Of a stretch of DNA of 64,000 nucleotides, positions 33,765-41,806 are shown piece by piece; positions within the stretch are counted from its first letter, which is position 1; each line of letters starts with the position of its first letter. The notes under the pieces are model-generated. The model had not been told where the DNA came from. It worked only from the letters and a program-made list of their open reading frames with translations, and ran no database searches. Origin of the DNA: Pseudomonas sp. PICF141 (lineage in GTDB: Bacteria > Pseudomonadota > Gammaproteobacteria > Pseudomonadales > Pseudomonadaceae); NCBI RefSeq assembly GCF_002286815.1, contig NZ_MUNM01000066.1, positions 1 to 64,000 of the forward strand, in the 5' to 3' direction. A program made the position numbers and the translations under genes.

Positions 33765-35158
33765 GCACCCAAGCCCAAGTCGCACCCACGTTCCCCGACA
33801 GCATTTTCCGCGCCTACGACATTCGTGGCACCGTCCCGGAATTCTTGAACGCTGAAACCGCTTATTGGCTTGGTCGCGCCATCGGCTCCCAGAGCCTGGC
33901 CCAGAACGAACCCAACGTATCCGTCGGCCGTGACGGTCGCCTGTCCGGCCCGGAGCTGGTGGAACAACTGATCCAGGGCCTGGCCGACAGCGGCTGCCAC
34001 GTCAGCGACGTCGGCCTGGTGCCAACCCCCGCGCTGTACTATGCCGCCAACGTATTGGCCGGCAAATCCGGCGTGATGCTCACCGGCAGCCACAACCCGT
34101 CGAACTACAACGGCTTCAAGATCGTCATTGCTGGCGACACGCTGGCCAATGAACAGATCCAGGCCCTGCACGAACGCCTCAAGACCAACAATCTGAGCAG
34201 CGGCAAGGGCAGCATCACCCAGGTCGAGATCCTCGACCGTTACAACACGGAAATCGTCCAGGACATCAAACTCGCACGCCGCCTGAAAGTGGTGGTCGAT
34301 TGCGGTAACGGCGCGGCCGGTGTAATCGCCCCGCAGCTGATCGAAGCCCTGAACTGCGAAGTCATCCCGCTGTTCTGCGAAGTCGACGGCAATTTCCCGA
34401 ACCACCACCCGGACCCGGGCAAACCTGAAAACCTCGTCGACCTGATCGCCAAGGTCAAGGAAACCAACGCCGACCTGGGCCTGGCTTTCGATGGCGACGG
34501 CGACCGTGTGGGCGTCGTGACCAACACCGGCAGCATTGTCTTCCCTGATCGCCTGTTGATGCTGTTCGCCCGCGACGTCGTGGCGCGCAACCCGAATGCG
34601 GAAATCATCTTCGACGTCAAATGCACCCGCCGCCTGATCCCGCTGATCAAGGAATATGGCGGTCGGCCGCTGATGTGGAAAACCGGTCACTCGCTGATCA
34701 AAAAGAAAATGAAACAGTCCGGCGCCCTGTTGGCAGGCGAAATGAGCGGGCACATCTTCTTCAAGGAGCGCTGGTTCGGTTTCGATGATGGCATTTATGC
34801 CGCTGCACGGCTGCTGGAGATCCTCAGCAAGGAAAAATCCACCGCGGAAGAGCTGTTCGCCACCTTCCCGAACGATATTTCTACGCCAGAGATCAATATC
34901 CATGTGACCGAAGAGAGCAAATTCAGCATCATTGATGCTCTGCACGATGCGCAGTGGGGCGAAGGCGCCGACCTGACCACCATTGACGGCGTGCGAGTCG
35001 ACTACGCCAAAGGCTGGGGCCTGGTTCGCGCCTCCAACACCACACCGGTGCTGGTGCTGCGCTTCGAGGCCGATGACGAGGCTGAACTGCAGCGCATCAA
35101 GGATGTGTTCCACGCCCAGCTGAAGCGCGTTGCACCTGATCTCCAATTACCGTTTTGA
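33761..35158 (+). CDS. algC: Phosphomannomutase/phosphoglucomutase
   Basis: A 465-residue alpha-D-phosphohexomutase that makes mannose-1-phosphate and glucose-1-phosphate for alginate, LPS, rhamnolipid and other polysaccharides. The active-site phosphoserine is in LTGSHNPSNYNG, the Mg site is DGDGDRVG, the sugar-specificity loop is GEMSGHIFF, and RASNTTPVLVLRFEA is the phosphate-binding domain 4 motif. Length equals the crystallised short P. aeruginosa form. GGAG lies 12 bases before the ATG, a poor spacing that fits coupling to the small upstream ORF. Confidence 0.96.
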   Translation: MSTQAQVAPTFPDSIFRAYDIRGTVPEFLNAETAYWLGRAIGSQSLAQNEPNVSVGRDGRLSGPELVEQLIQGLADSGCHVSDVGLVPTPALYYAANVLAGKSGVMLTGSHNPSNYNGFKIVIAGDTLANEQIQALHERLKTNNLSSGKGSITQVEILDRYNTEIVQDIKLARRLKVVVDCGNGAAGVIAPQLIEALNCEVIPLFCEVDGNFPNHHPDPGKPENLVDLIAKVKETNADLGLAFDGDGDRVGVVTNTGSIVFPDRLLMLFARDVVARNPNAEIIFDVKCTRRLIPLIKEYGGRPLMWKTGHSLIKKKMKQSGALLAGEMSGHIFFKERWFGFDDGIYAAARLLEILSKEKSTAEELFATFPNDISTPEINIHVTEESKFSIIDALHDAQWGEGADLTTIDGVRVDYAKGWGLVRASNTTPVLVLRFEADDEAELQRIKDVFHAQLKRVAPDLQLPF

Positions 35159-35183
35159 TCTATTGATGCACCCGGAGCCCTGA

Positions 35184-36089
35184 ATGACCCTCGAACGCGA
35201 AGCCGCCGCCAACACCGCCAAGGTCCTGTCCGAAGCGCTGCCTTACATTCGCCGCTATGTCGGCAAGACGCTGGTGATCAAATACGGCGGCAACGCGATG
35301 GAAAGCGAGGAGCTGAAAACCGGCTTCGCCCGCGATATCGTGCTGATGAAAGCCGTGGGCATCAATCCGGTGGTAGTACATGGTGGCGGTCCGCAAATCG
35401 GCGACCTGCTCAAGCGCCTGTCGATCGAGAGCCACTTCATCGATGGTATGCGCGTGACTGACGCGCAAACCATGGACGTGGTGGAAATGGTCCTAGGCGG
35501 CCAGGTCAACAAAGACATCGTCAACCTGATCAACCGTCATGGCGGCAGCGCCATTGGCCTGACCGGTAAAGATGCCGAGCTGATTCGCGCGAAAAAGCTC
35601 ACTGTCACCCGTCAGACACCGGAAATGACCCAGCCGGAGATCATCGACATCGGCCACGTCGGTGAAGTGGTCGGAATCAACACCGACCTGTTGAACCTGC
35701 TGGTCAAAGGCGACTTCATTCCGGTGATCGCGCCAATCGGTGTCGGCGCCAACGGCGAGTCGTACAACATCAACGCTGACCTGGTGGCCGGTAAAGTGGC
35801 CGAAGCGCTGAAAGCTGAAAAGCTGATGCTGCTGACCAACATCGCCGGCCTGATGGACAAGTCGGGCACGGTTCTGACCGGCCTGACGACCCAACAAGTC
35901 GATGACCTGATTGCCGACGGCACTATCTACGGCGGCATGCTGCCGAAGATCCGTTGCGCGCTGGAAGCAGTACAAGGCGGTGTGGGCAGTTCGTTGATCA
36001 TCGATGGCCGGGTGCCAAACGCGATTCTGCTGGAAATCTTCACCGATACCGGTGTGGGCACCTTGATCAGCAATCGCAAGCGTCACTGA
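35184..36089 (+). CDS. argB: Acetylglutamate kinase
   Basis: A 301-residue amino acid kinase, second step of arginine synthesis: it phosphorylates N-acetylglutamate. VIKYGGNAM (phosphate-binding lysine), VVHGGGPQIGDLLKRL and the C-terminal GMLPKIRCALEAVQGGV are all present. The N-terminal helix (about 25 residues before the kinase core) is the type found in arginine-sensitive hexameric enzymes, so feedback inhibition by arginine is likely. GGAG precedes the ATG by six bases; it follows algC by 25 bases. Confidence 0.97.
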   Translation: MTLEREAAANTAKVLSEALPYIRRYVGKTLVIKYGGNAMESEELKTGFARDIVLMKAVGINPVVVHGGGPQIGDLLKRLSIESHFIDGMRVTDAQTMDVVEMVLGGQVNKDIVNLINRHGGSAIGLTGKDAELIRAKKLTVTRQTPEMTQPEIIDIGHVGEVVGINTDLLNLLVKGDFIPVIAPIGVGANGESYNINADLVAGKVAEALKAEKLMLLTNIAGLMDKSGTVLTGLTTQQVDDLIADGTIYGGMLPKIRCALEAVQGGVGSSLIIDGRVPNAILLEIFTDTGVGTLISNRKRH

Positions 36090-36098
36090 TTCAAACCT

Positions 36099-36191
36099 TA
36101 AAAAGATCGCAGCCTTCGGCAACTCCTACGACAGTGGATTTTCGGATGTACGAAAACCCTGTAGGAGCTGACGAAGTCTGCGATCTTTTTT
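36099..36191 (+). terminator. argB terminator built from an inverted repeat
   Basis: AAAAAGATCGCAG and CTGCGATCTTTTT form a 13-bp outer stem; the inside (CCTTCGGCAACTCCTAC against GTAGGAGCTGACGAAGT) also pairs in part. The right arm ends in a T run. The GATCGCAGCCTTCGGCAGCTCC repeat type occurs again at 54091-54115. Confidence 0.7.
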
Positions 36192-36290
36192 ATGCGCGCA
36201 GGAAATGCCCGACCTGACTAAGCGAAACGTCTGACATCGCGAAGTAACCAATCTGCATAGGATCTTCCCTGAGCCACAGGAGATCTACTC

Positions 36291-36551
36291 ATGCAAAAAG
36301 ACTATGTTCCATACGGCAGCGATGTTTCACCTGGCACCTATGCCTGCGTCGATTGCGACCATGAATACTCGAATCAAGCCAAGACCTCGATGCCGCCCTG
36401 CCCGCAGATCCGCAAAACCGCACACACCCGTCATGGCTGGAAAATCCTGACCGGCCAGGGCGATGCCGTTGCTGATCCGTACCCGCAAAAAACGGATAAA
36501 CCCGCCGGGATCAAAAAGGCCGAGACGCTCAGCACCACCGGCAAAGAATAA
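36291..36551 (+). CDS. Small cysteine-containing (zinc-ribbon-like) protein of unknown function
   Basis: An 86-residue protein with CVDCDH near residues 19-24 and a further cysteine in PPCPQ near 37, suggesting half of a zinc ribbon; a fourth clear ligand is not visible. The second half is rich in Lys, Pro and Thr and probably disordered. AGGAGATCTACTC before the ATG is a strong ribosome site, which makes the gene credible. The function is not known to me. Confidence 0.7.
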   Translation: MQKDYVPYGSDVSPGTYACVDCDHEYSNQAKTSMPPCPQIRKTAHTRHGWKILTGQGDAVADPYPQKTDKPAGIKKAETLSTTGKE

Positions 36552-36670
36552 TTCTGGAGGACCAAGCCACCACGCAGAGCTGTCAACGATCGACGTCCAG
36601 GCACTTTGGCCCGAAACAAAAGGAATCGGCATTCAACTGAGAGGGAAATGGCGAAGATTGCACTGACAAC

Positions 36671-36709
36671 AAAAGACCCCGCTCAGACTGGCTGAGCGGG
36701 GTCTTTTTT
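36671..36709. terminator. Bidirectional intrinsic terminator
   Basis: A 16-bp perfect stem AAAAGACCCCGCTCAG and complement with loop ACTGG and T run on the plus side; the A run gives a T run on the minus strand. It ends both the small cysteine-protein gene and pyrE. The rest of 36552-36757 shows nothing else. Confidence 0.9.
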
Positions 36710-36757
36710 TGCCTGTCATCCCTGTGGGCGAGCGCTTGCCGCCCACAAAAGATGCGA

Positions 36758-37402
36758 TTACACGCCAAATTGGGCGCGGTAGGCTTCAACTGCTGGCAGG
36801 TGTTGCTTGAGCTGCGGGTCATCTGCCAGGAACTCGAGCACCTGATTCAGCGAAACAATGCTGATCACCGGGATACCGAAGTCACGCTCCACTTCCTGGA
36901 TGGCCGACAACTCGCCGTTGCCTCGTTCCTGACGGTTGAGGGCGATCAGCACGCCGGCAGCCTTGGCGCCCTCCTGGGAGGCAATGATCTGCATCACTTC
37001 CCGAATAGCGGTGCCTGCGGTGATCACGTCGTCGATGATCAGCACATCGCCGGTCAATGGCGCGCCGACCAGACTGCCGCCTTCGCCGTGGGCCTTGGCT
37101 TCCTTGCGGTTGAAGCACCATGGCAGATCACGGCCATGATGTTCGGCCAACGCGACGGCGGTAGTCGCCGCCAATGGGATGCCTTTGTAGGCCGGGCCAA
37201 ACAGCACGTCGAACGAAATTCCGCTCTCGACGATGGCTGCCGCATAGAAACGGCCCAGCTGCGCCAGGGCAGAACCCGAGTTGAACAGGCCGGCATTGAA
37301 GAAGTAAGGACTGGTGCGTCCGGACTTCAGGGTGAACTCACCGAAGCGCAAAACGCCACGATCAATGGCAAAACGAATGAAGTCGCGCTGATACGCTTGC
37401 AT
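36758..37402 (-). CDS. pyrE: Orotate phosphoribosyltransferase
   Basis: A 214-residue enzyme of pyrimidine synthesis, making OMP from orotate and PRPP. The PRPP motif VLIIDDVITAGTAIRE and the N-terminal ALRFGEFTLKSGR-type region (here VLRFGEFTLKSGRTSPYFFN) identify it. Length is standard. Divergent from crc over 81 bases, as in other pseudomonads. Confidence 0.97.
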   Translation of the reverse strand: MQAYQRDFIRFAIDRGVLRFGEFTLKSGRTSPYFFNAGLFNSGSALAQLGRFYAAAIVESGISFDVLFGPAYKGIPLAATTAVALAEHHGRDLPWCFNRKEAKAHGEGGSLVGAPLTGDVLIIDDVITAGTAIREVMQIIASQEGAKAAGVLIALNRQERGNGELSAIQEVERDFGIPVISIVSLNQVLEFLADDPQLKQHLPAVEAYRAQFGV

Positions 37403-37483
37403 GAAAAAACCCCAAATACCACGGATTTAGCTAATTAGGTAGACGCCGTGTATCATACCCGCACGCGATTTTTGGGGCCACTT

Positions 37484-38263
37484 ATGCGGATCATCAGTGT
37501 GAACGTCAATGGTATTCAGGCTGCAGTCGAGCGTGGTTTGCTCAGTTGGCTGCAAGCACAGAATGCTGACGTCATCTGCCTGCAGGACACCCGCGCCTCC
37601 GCCTTTGAACTGGACGATCCAGCCTTCCAACTGGATGGCTACTTCCTTTATGCCTGCGAAGCCGAAGTTCCCGCCCAAGGTGGCGTAGCTTTGTACTCGC
37701 GGTTGCAACCGAAGGCAGTCATCAGCGGTCTCGGCTTCGAGACAGCCGACCGCTACGGGCGTTACCTGCAAGCCGATTTCGACAAGGTCAGCATCGCGAC
37801 CTTGCTGCTCCCTTCGGGGCAGAACGGCGATGAAGATTTGAACCAGAAGTTCAAGCTAATGGACGACTTCGCCCGTTATCTGGATAAACAGCGACGCAAA
37901 CGTCGCGAGTACATTTATTGTGGCTCGCTGTACGTGGCGCAACAGAAGCTGGATATCAAGAACTGGCGCGACAGCCAGCAATCTCCGGGCTTCCTGGCAC
38001 CTGAACGTGCCTGGATGGACGAGATTGTCGGCAACATGGGTTATGTCGATGCCCTGCGTGAAGTCAGCCGTGAAGGCGACCAGTACAGCTGGTGGCCGGA
38101 CAACGAACAGGCCGAGATGCTCAATCTGGGCTGGCGTTTCGACTACCAGTTGCTGACCCCGGGCCTGCGCCGCTTTGTACGCAGCGCACGCCTGCCACGT
38201 CAGCCACGGTTCTCGCAGCACGCACCGCTGATCGTGGACTACGACTGGACGCTGACAATCTAA
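37484..38263 (+). CDS. crc: Catabolite repression control protein Crc
   Basis: A 259-residue protein of the exonuclease-endonuclease-phosphatase fold. In Pseudomonas Crc has lost nuclease activity and works with Hfq on A-rich translational operators to repress use of poorer carbon sources. MRIISVNVNGIQAAVERGLL opens the protein, and CLQDTRASAF shows Asp in place of the catalytic glutamate of true nucleases, as in other Crc proteins. Start fixed by family length and the position of the MRIISVNVNG motif. Confidence 0.96.
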   Translation: MRIISVNVNGIQAAVERGLLSWLQAQNADVICLQDTRASAFELDDPAFQLDGYFLYACEAEVPAQGGVALYSRLQPKAVISGLGFETADRYGRYLQADFDKVSIATLLLPSGQNGDEDLNQKFKLMDDFARYLDKQRRKRREYIYCGSLYVAQQKLDIKNWRDSQQSPGFLAPERAWMDEIVGNMGYVDALREVSREGDQYSWWPDNEQAEMLNLGWRFDYQLLTPGLRRFVRSARLPRQPRFSQHAPLIVDYDWTLTI

Positions 38264-38281
38264 GCGTCTTTTCGCAGATGC

Positions 38282-38311
38282 AAAAAAGCCGACTTCACTG
38301 TCGGCTTTTTT
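38282..38311 (+). terminator. Intrinsic terminator of crc
   Basis: AAAAAAGCCGAC and GTCGGCTTTTTT form a 12-bp perfect stem with loop TTCACT, 18 bases after the crc stop. Confidence 0.92.
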
Positions 38312-38323
38312 GTGCGCTTGATT

Positions 38324-38417
38324 CCTGTAGGAGCGAGGCTTGCCCGCGAAAGCGATTTAACAGCCAGTATATATGCTGGATGTGCTGGCCTCTTCGCGGG
38401 CAAGCCTCGCTCCTACA
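38324..38417. repeat. REP pair (GAGCGAGGCTTGCCCGCGAA type)
   Basis: Inverted CTGTAGGAGCGAGGCTTGCC arms separated by about 45 bases that contain a smaller ATATATGCTGG region. It lies between the convergent crc and DUF4870 genes. Confidence 0.85.
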
Positions 38418-38431
38418 GAGGATTGCGGCGT

Positions 38432-38800
38432 TTACTTGATCAGGCGCCAGGTGAATGGATACCGGTAAGGGAACCCTTCATTGGCTTTCACGCCCGCAAT
38501 GATCGTCAGCACCAGCGCACCAATCGCGACCAGACCAAACAGGAAGAACCCGACGATCACCACCATCAGCAGGAAGCAGATGGCGGAAGCAATGGCAACG
38601 GTGATCTGAAAGTTCAACGCCTCCTTGCCTTGTGCATCGATGAACGGGTCGGACTCGCGCTTCATCTGCCAGAGAATCAGCGGCCCGATCAGCGTACCGA
38701 ACGGCAGCCAGATCCCCAGCAAGGCGGACAGGTGACAAAACATCGCCCACTGACGAACCTCTCGGCTCGGTGTGGGTAGCGGCAGTTGCTCGTCACTCAT
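38432..38800 (-). CDS. DUF4870 family membrane protein
   Basis: A 122-residue inner-membrane protein with about three hydrophobic segments: one near residues 15-45 (AMFCHLSALLGIWLPFGTLI), one near 68-90 and one after it (FGLVAIGALVLTIIAGVKA). The FIDAQGKEALNFQITVAIAS stretch is characteristic of the Tic20/DUF4870 family. Function unknown. AAGGAGGACGCC precedes the ATG. It follows rph on the same strand after 29 bases, so it may be cotranscribed with it. Confidence 0.85.
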   Translation of the reverse strand: MSDEQLPLPTPSREVRQWAMFCHLSALLGIWLPFGTLIGPLILWQMKRESDPFIDAQGKEALNFQITVAIASAICFLLMVVIVGFFLFGLVAIGALVLTIIAGVKANEGFPYRYPFTWRLIK

Positions 38801-38829
38801 GGCGTCCTCCTTGCGTGGAGCGGGTCCGA

Positions 38830-39552
38830 TCAGTCGGCCAGTGCAGCCTTCTGCAGTTCGAAGATCTCGATCATGCCTTTTTTCGCCAGTGCCAGCATTG
38901 CGTTCAATTCTTCCGGCTGGAACGGCGCGCCTTCGGCAGTGCCTTGAACTTCGATAAAGCCGCCAGTGCTGGTCATCACCACATTGAGGTCAGTTTCGGC
39001 AGCGGAATCTTCCAGGTAGTCGAGGTCAAGTACAGGCTCGCCCTGGTACATGCCCACCGAAACGGCAGCGATCATTTGCTTGAGCGGGTCGCCACCTTTG
39101 AGGCCGCCGCGTTTCTTGATCACTTTCAGGGCGTCGATCAGTGCAACCATCGCACCGGTGATGGACGCGGTGCGGGTGCCGCCGTCAGCCTGGATTACGT
39201 CGCAGTCGACATACAGGGTGACGTCGCCCAGTTTGGACATGTCCAGCGCAGCGCGCAGGGAGCGGCCGATCAAACGCTGGATCTCCAGCGTACGGCCGCC
39301 TTGCTTGCCGCGGCTCGCTTCGCGCTGGTTACGCTCGCCGGTGGCGCGCGGCAGCATTCCGTATTCGGCAGTCAACCAGCCTTGGCCCTGGCCTTTGAGG
39401 AAACGCGGCACGCCGTTCTCGACACTGACGGTGCAGATGACTTTGGTATCACCGAACTCGACCAGTACAGATCCCTCGGCGTGTTTGGTGTAGTTGCGGG
39501 TAATGCGGATCGAGCGGAGCTGATCGGCAGCGCGACCACTTGGACGTTTCAT
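38830..39552 (-). CDS. rph: Ribonuclease PH
   Basis: A 240-residue phosphorolytic 3'-5' exoribonuclease that trims tRNA 3' ends. MKRPSGRAADQLRSIRITRN, LPRATGERNQREASRGKQGG and VDCDVIQADGGTRTASITGA are family signatures. The start at 39552 is chosen because the family begins with MKRPSGR; the longer in-frame reading lacks support. Divergent from yicC. Confidence 0.96.
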   Translation of the reverse strand: MKRPSGRAADQLRSIRITRNYTKHAEGSVLVEFGDTKVICTVSVENGVPRFLKGQGQGWLTAEYGMLPRATGERNQREASRGKQGGRTLEIQRLIGRSLRAALDMSKLGDVTLYVDCDVIQADGGTRTASITGAMVALIDALKVIKKRGGLKGGDPLKQMIAAVSVGMYQGEPVLDLDYLEDSAAETDLNVVMTSTGGFIEVQGTAEGAPFQPEELNAMLALAKKGMIEIFELQKAALAD

Positions 39553-39589
39553 AGGGATTACCTGTACGGAGGACGGAAAACTGCCGAGC

Positions 39590-39595
39590 ATTATA
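39590..39595 (-). promoter_or_regulatory. Predicted -10 box of rph
   Basis: A perfect TATAAT on the minus strand, about 38 bases before the rph start. No good -35 is seen 17 bases upstream (TGCCCA), so the call is modest. Confidence 0.4.
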
Positions 39596-39699
39596 GAGCC
39601 GTGGGCCGCCGCTGGGCACTTCTAAAAAAAACGCCCGACGATTGAAGCCCCTGAATAGAGCTTAGCCGACGGCCTGCAGCTCTTTGTCACAGCGTGTGT

Positions 39700-39729
39700 T
39701 TGGGCGCATCCGCCCCACTGCGCTACAAT
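39700..39729 (+). promoter_or_regulatory. Predicted promoter of yicC-gmk-rpoZ-spoT
   Basis: TTGGGC (39700-39705) and TACAAT (39724-39729) are 18 bases apart. They lie about 90 bases before the yicC start in the divergent gap with rph. Confidence 0.4.
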
Positions 39730-39821
39730 CCTGCGCCTTTGCTGCCTGTCGGCTTTAATTCACAGATAGCGGGTCCGCGAAACCATGGGTTATGCGCCGA
39801 CCTGCATTGCGAGGTACTTCC

Positions 39822-40685
39822 ATGGTGCACAGCATGACCGCCTTCGCCCGCGTCGAAAAAGCCGGCGCCCAGGGCACCCTGAGCTGGGAATTGCGCTCGG
39901 TCAACAGCCGCTACCTGGAACCCCACCTGCGCCTGCCGGAATCTTTCCGTGACCTCGAAGGCGCAGTCCGCGAAGCCCTGCGCCAGGGACTGTCCCGGGG
40001 CAAGCTCGAATGCACCCTGCGCTTTACCGAAGAAAGTACCGGCAAACCGCTGCAAGTGGACCGTGAACGCGCTGCGCAACTGGTCGCTGCCGCCGAGACA
40101 GTCGCCAGTCTGATCAAGAACCCCGCTGCGCTGAACCCGCTGGAAGTCCTGGCCTGGCCCGGCGTATTGGTGGCCGACGCCGCCGACCCGCAAGCGCTGA
40201 ATGCCGAAGCCCTGGCGCTGTTTCATCAGGGCCTGAAAGAGCTCAAGGCCGGACGCGAGCGCGAAGGCACTGAGCTGGCGCGATTGATCGACGAACGCCT
40301 GACCTCTATTGAAGGGGATGTGGTGATCCTGCGTGAGCTGGTGCCGCTGATGCTCGCCACCCAGCGCCAGAAAGTCCTCGACCGCTTCACCGACATGAAG
40401 GCCGACCTCGACCCGCAGCGACTGGAGCAGGAAATGGTCATGCTCGCGCAAAAGAGCGACGTCGCCGAAGAACTGGATCGCCTGAGCACTCACATCATTG
40501 AAGTTCGCCGGGTGCTCAAGTCCGGCGGCGCTGCCGGCCGGCGCCTGGACTTCCTGATGCAGGAACTCAACCGCGAAGCCAACACACTGGGCTCCAAAGC
40601 CTTCGACCCGCGCAGCACCCAGGCAGCGGTCAACCTCAAAGTGTTGATCGAGCAGATGCGCGAACAAGTGCAGAATATTGAGTAA
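39822..40685 (+). CDS. yicC: YicC family endoribonuclease
   Basis: A 287-residue protein of the YicC/YloC family, recently shown to be an endoribonuclease; in E. coli it is linked to sRNA (RyhB) turnover. The N-terminal MVHSMTAFARVEKAG with NSRYLEPHLRLPES and the C-terminal RLDFLMQELNREANTLGSKA are hallmarks. GAGGTACTTCC precedes the ATG. Gmk follows after 12 bases, as in most gammaproteobacteria. Confidence 0.95.
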   Translation: MVHSMTAFARVEKAGAQGTLSWELRSVNSRYLEPHLRLPESFRDLEGAVREALRQGLSRGKLECTLRFTEESTGKPLQVDRERAAQLVAAAETVASLIKNPAALNPLEVLAWPGVLVADAADPQALNAEALALFHQGLKELKAGREREGTELARLIDERLTSIEGDVVILRELVPLMLATQRQKVLDRFTDMKADLDPQRLEQEMVMLAQKSDVAEELDRLSTHIIEVRRVLKSGGAAGRRLDFLMQELNREANTLGSKAFDPRSTQAAVNLKVLIEQMREQVQNIE

Positions 40686-40697
40686 GGCAAACCCGAC

Positions 40698-41318
40698 ATG
40701 ACCCACAGCACCGGCACCCTGTACATCATTTCCGCCCCTTCGGGCGCGGGCAAGAGCAGTCTGGTCAAAGCCCTGACCGACGCTGACCAGGACATCCGTG
40801 TCTCGGTCTCCCACACCACCCGCGCCATGCGCCCCGGTGAAGTGAACGGCGTGAACTACCACTTCGTCGAACGCAGCGAGTTCGTGAAGATGATCGAGCA
40901 CGGGGACTTCCTCGAGCGCGCCGAAGTGTTCGGCAATCTCTATGGCACCTCACAAAGCCACCTGCAGCAGACCCTGGATGAAGGCCACGACCTGATTCTG
41001 GAAATCGACTGGCAGGGCGCAGAACAAGTGCGCAAGTTGATGCCCCAGGCCCGTTCGATCTTCATTCTGCCGCCGTCCCTGGAAGCCTTGCGTCAGCGCC
41101 TGAACAATCGCGGCCAGGACAGCAACGAGGTCATCGAAGGCCGGATGCGTGAAGCTGTCAGCGAAATGAGCCACTACGTCGACTACGACTACCTGATCAT
41201 CAACGACGATTTCGCCCACGCGCTGCGCGATTTGCAGGCGATTTTCCGCGCCAATCAACTGCATCAAAAGCGTCAGCAGCAGCGCCACGGTAAATTATTG
41301 GCTGAACTGCTCGACTAA
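40698..41318 (+). CDS. gmk: Guanylate kinase
   Basis: A 206-residue kinase converting GMP to GDP with ATP. The P-loop SAPSGAGKSSLVKAL and the GMP-site motifs HTTRAMRPGEVNGVNYHF and LILEIDWQGAEQVRK are present. It is upstream of rpoZ and spoT, with an intrinsic terminator between it and rpoZ. Confidence 0.97.
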   Translation: MTHSTGTLYIISAPSGAGKSSLVKALTDADQDIRVSVSHTTRAMRPGEVNGVNYHFVERSEFVKMIEHGDFLERAEVFGNLYGTSQSHLQQTLDEGHDLILEIDWQGAEQVRKLMPQARSIFILPPSLEALRQRLNNRGQDSNEVIEGRMREAVSEMSHYVDYDYLIINDDFAHALRDLQAIFRANQLHQKRQQQRHGKLLAELLD

Positions 41319-41385
41319 ACAGCCCTTCCCAAAAGCGCTGCAAGGGCTTTACATTGGCACTTATAGCGCGTTGAAGGGCCTGGTC

Positions 41386-41422
41386 AAAAAATCAGCGCTT
41401 CCCTAATCGCTGGTGATTTTTT
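41386..41422 (+). terminator. Probable terminator between gmk and rpoZ
   Basis: AAAAAATCAGCG and CGCTGGTGATTTTTT pair with a small bulge around a short loop, ending in six T. It separates yicC-gmk from rpoZ-spoT, so rpoZ probably has its own promoter between 41422 and 41486 or readthrough is partial. Confidence 0.65.
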
Positions 41423-41485
41423 AAACTGTTGAGTCCGCTCGCCCAACCGGGCAGCGCGCATATTGCATTCGCTCCGAGGAATACC

Positions 41486-41749
41486 ATGGCCCGCGTAACC
41501 GTTGAAGACTGCCTAGAACACGTGGAAAACCGCTTTGAGCTGGTCATGCTCTCTACCAAGCGTGCCCGTCAACTGGCCACCGGCGGCAAAGAGCCCCTGG
41601 TTCAGTGGGAAAACGACAAGCCTACTGTTGTAGCACTGCGTGAAATCGCTGAAGGCCTGATGAGCTACGAGTTCATCGCCAACGCTGAAATCGTCGAAGA
41701 CGAACCGCTGTTCGCAGCGTTCGAGGACGAGTCCAACGAGGCAGTATAA
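41486..41749 (+). CDS. rpoZ: RNA polymerase omega subunit
   Basis: An 87-residue subunit that helps assembly of beta' and, with it, forms a ppGpp site. MARVTVEDCLEHVENRFELV and RARQLATGGKEPLVQWENDK are the family signature. GAGGAATACC precedes the ATG. Directly followed by spoT (57 bases), linking two stringent-response genes. Confidence 0.97.
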   Translation: MARVTVEDCLEHVENRFELVMLSTKRARQLATGGKEPLVQWENDKPTVVALREIAEGLMSYEFIANAEIVEDEPLFAAFEDESNEAV

Positions 41750-41806
41750 GGCCATGCCCGGTCGACGTAGCACGGCGCGGAGTCACAACGAACGGCAGGA
41801 ATCATC

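Noticed and set aside
36463..36666. 67-codon frame near the bidirectional terminator
   Set aside because: No ribosome site, overlaps the better supported small cysteine-protein gene in another frame.
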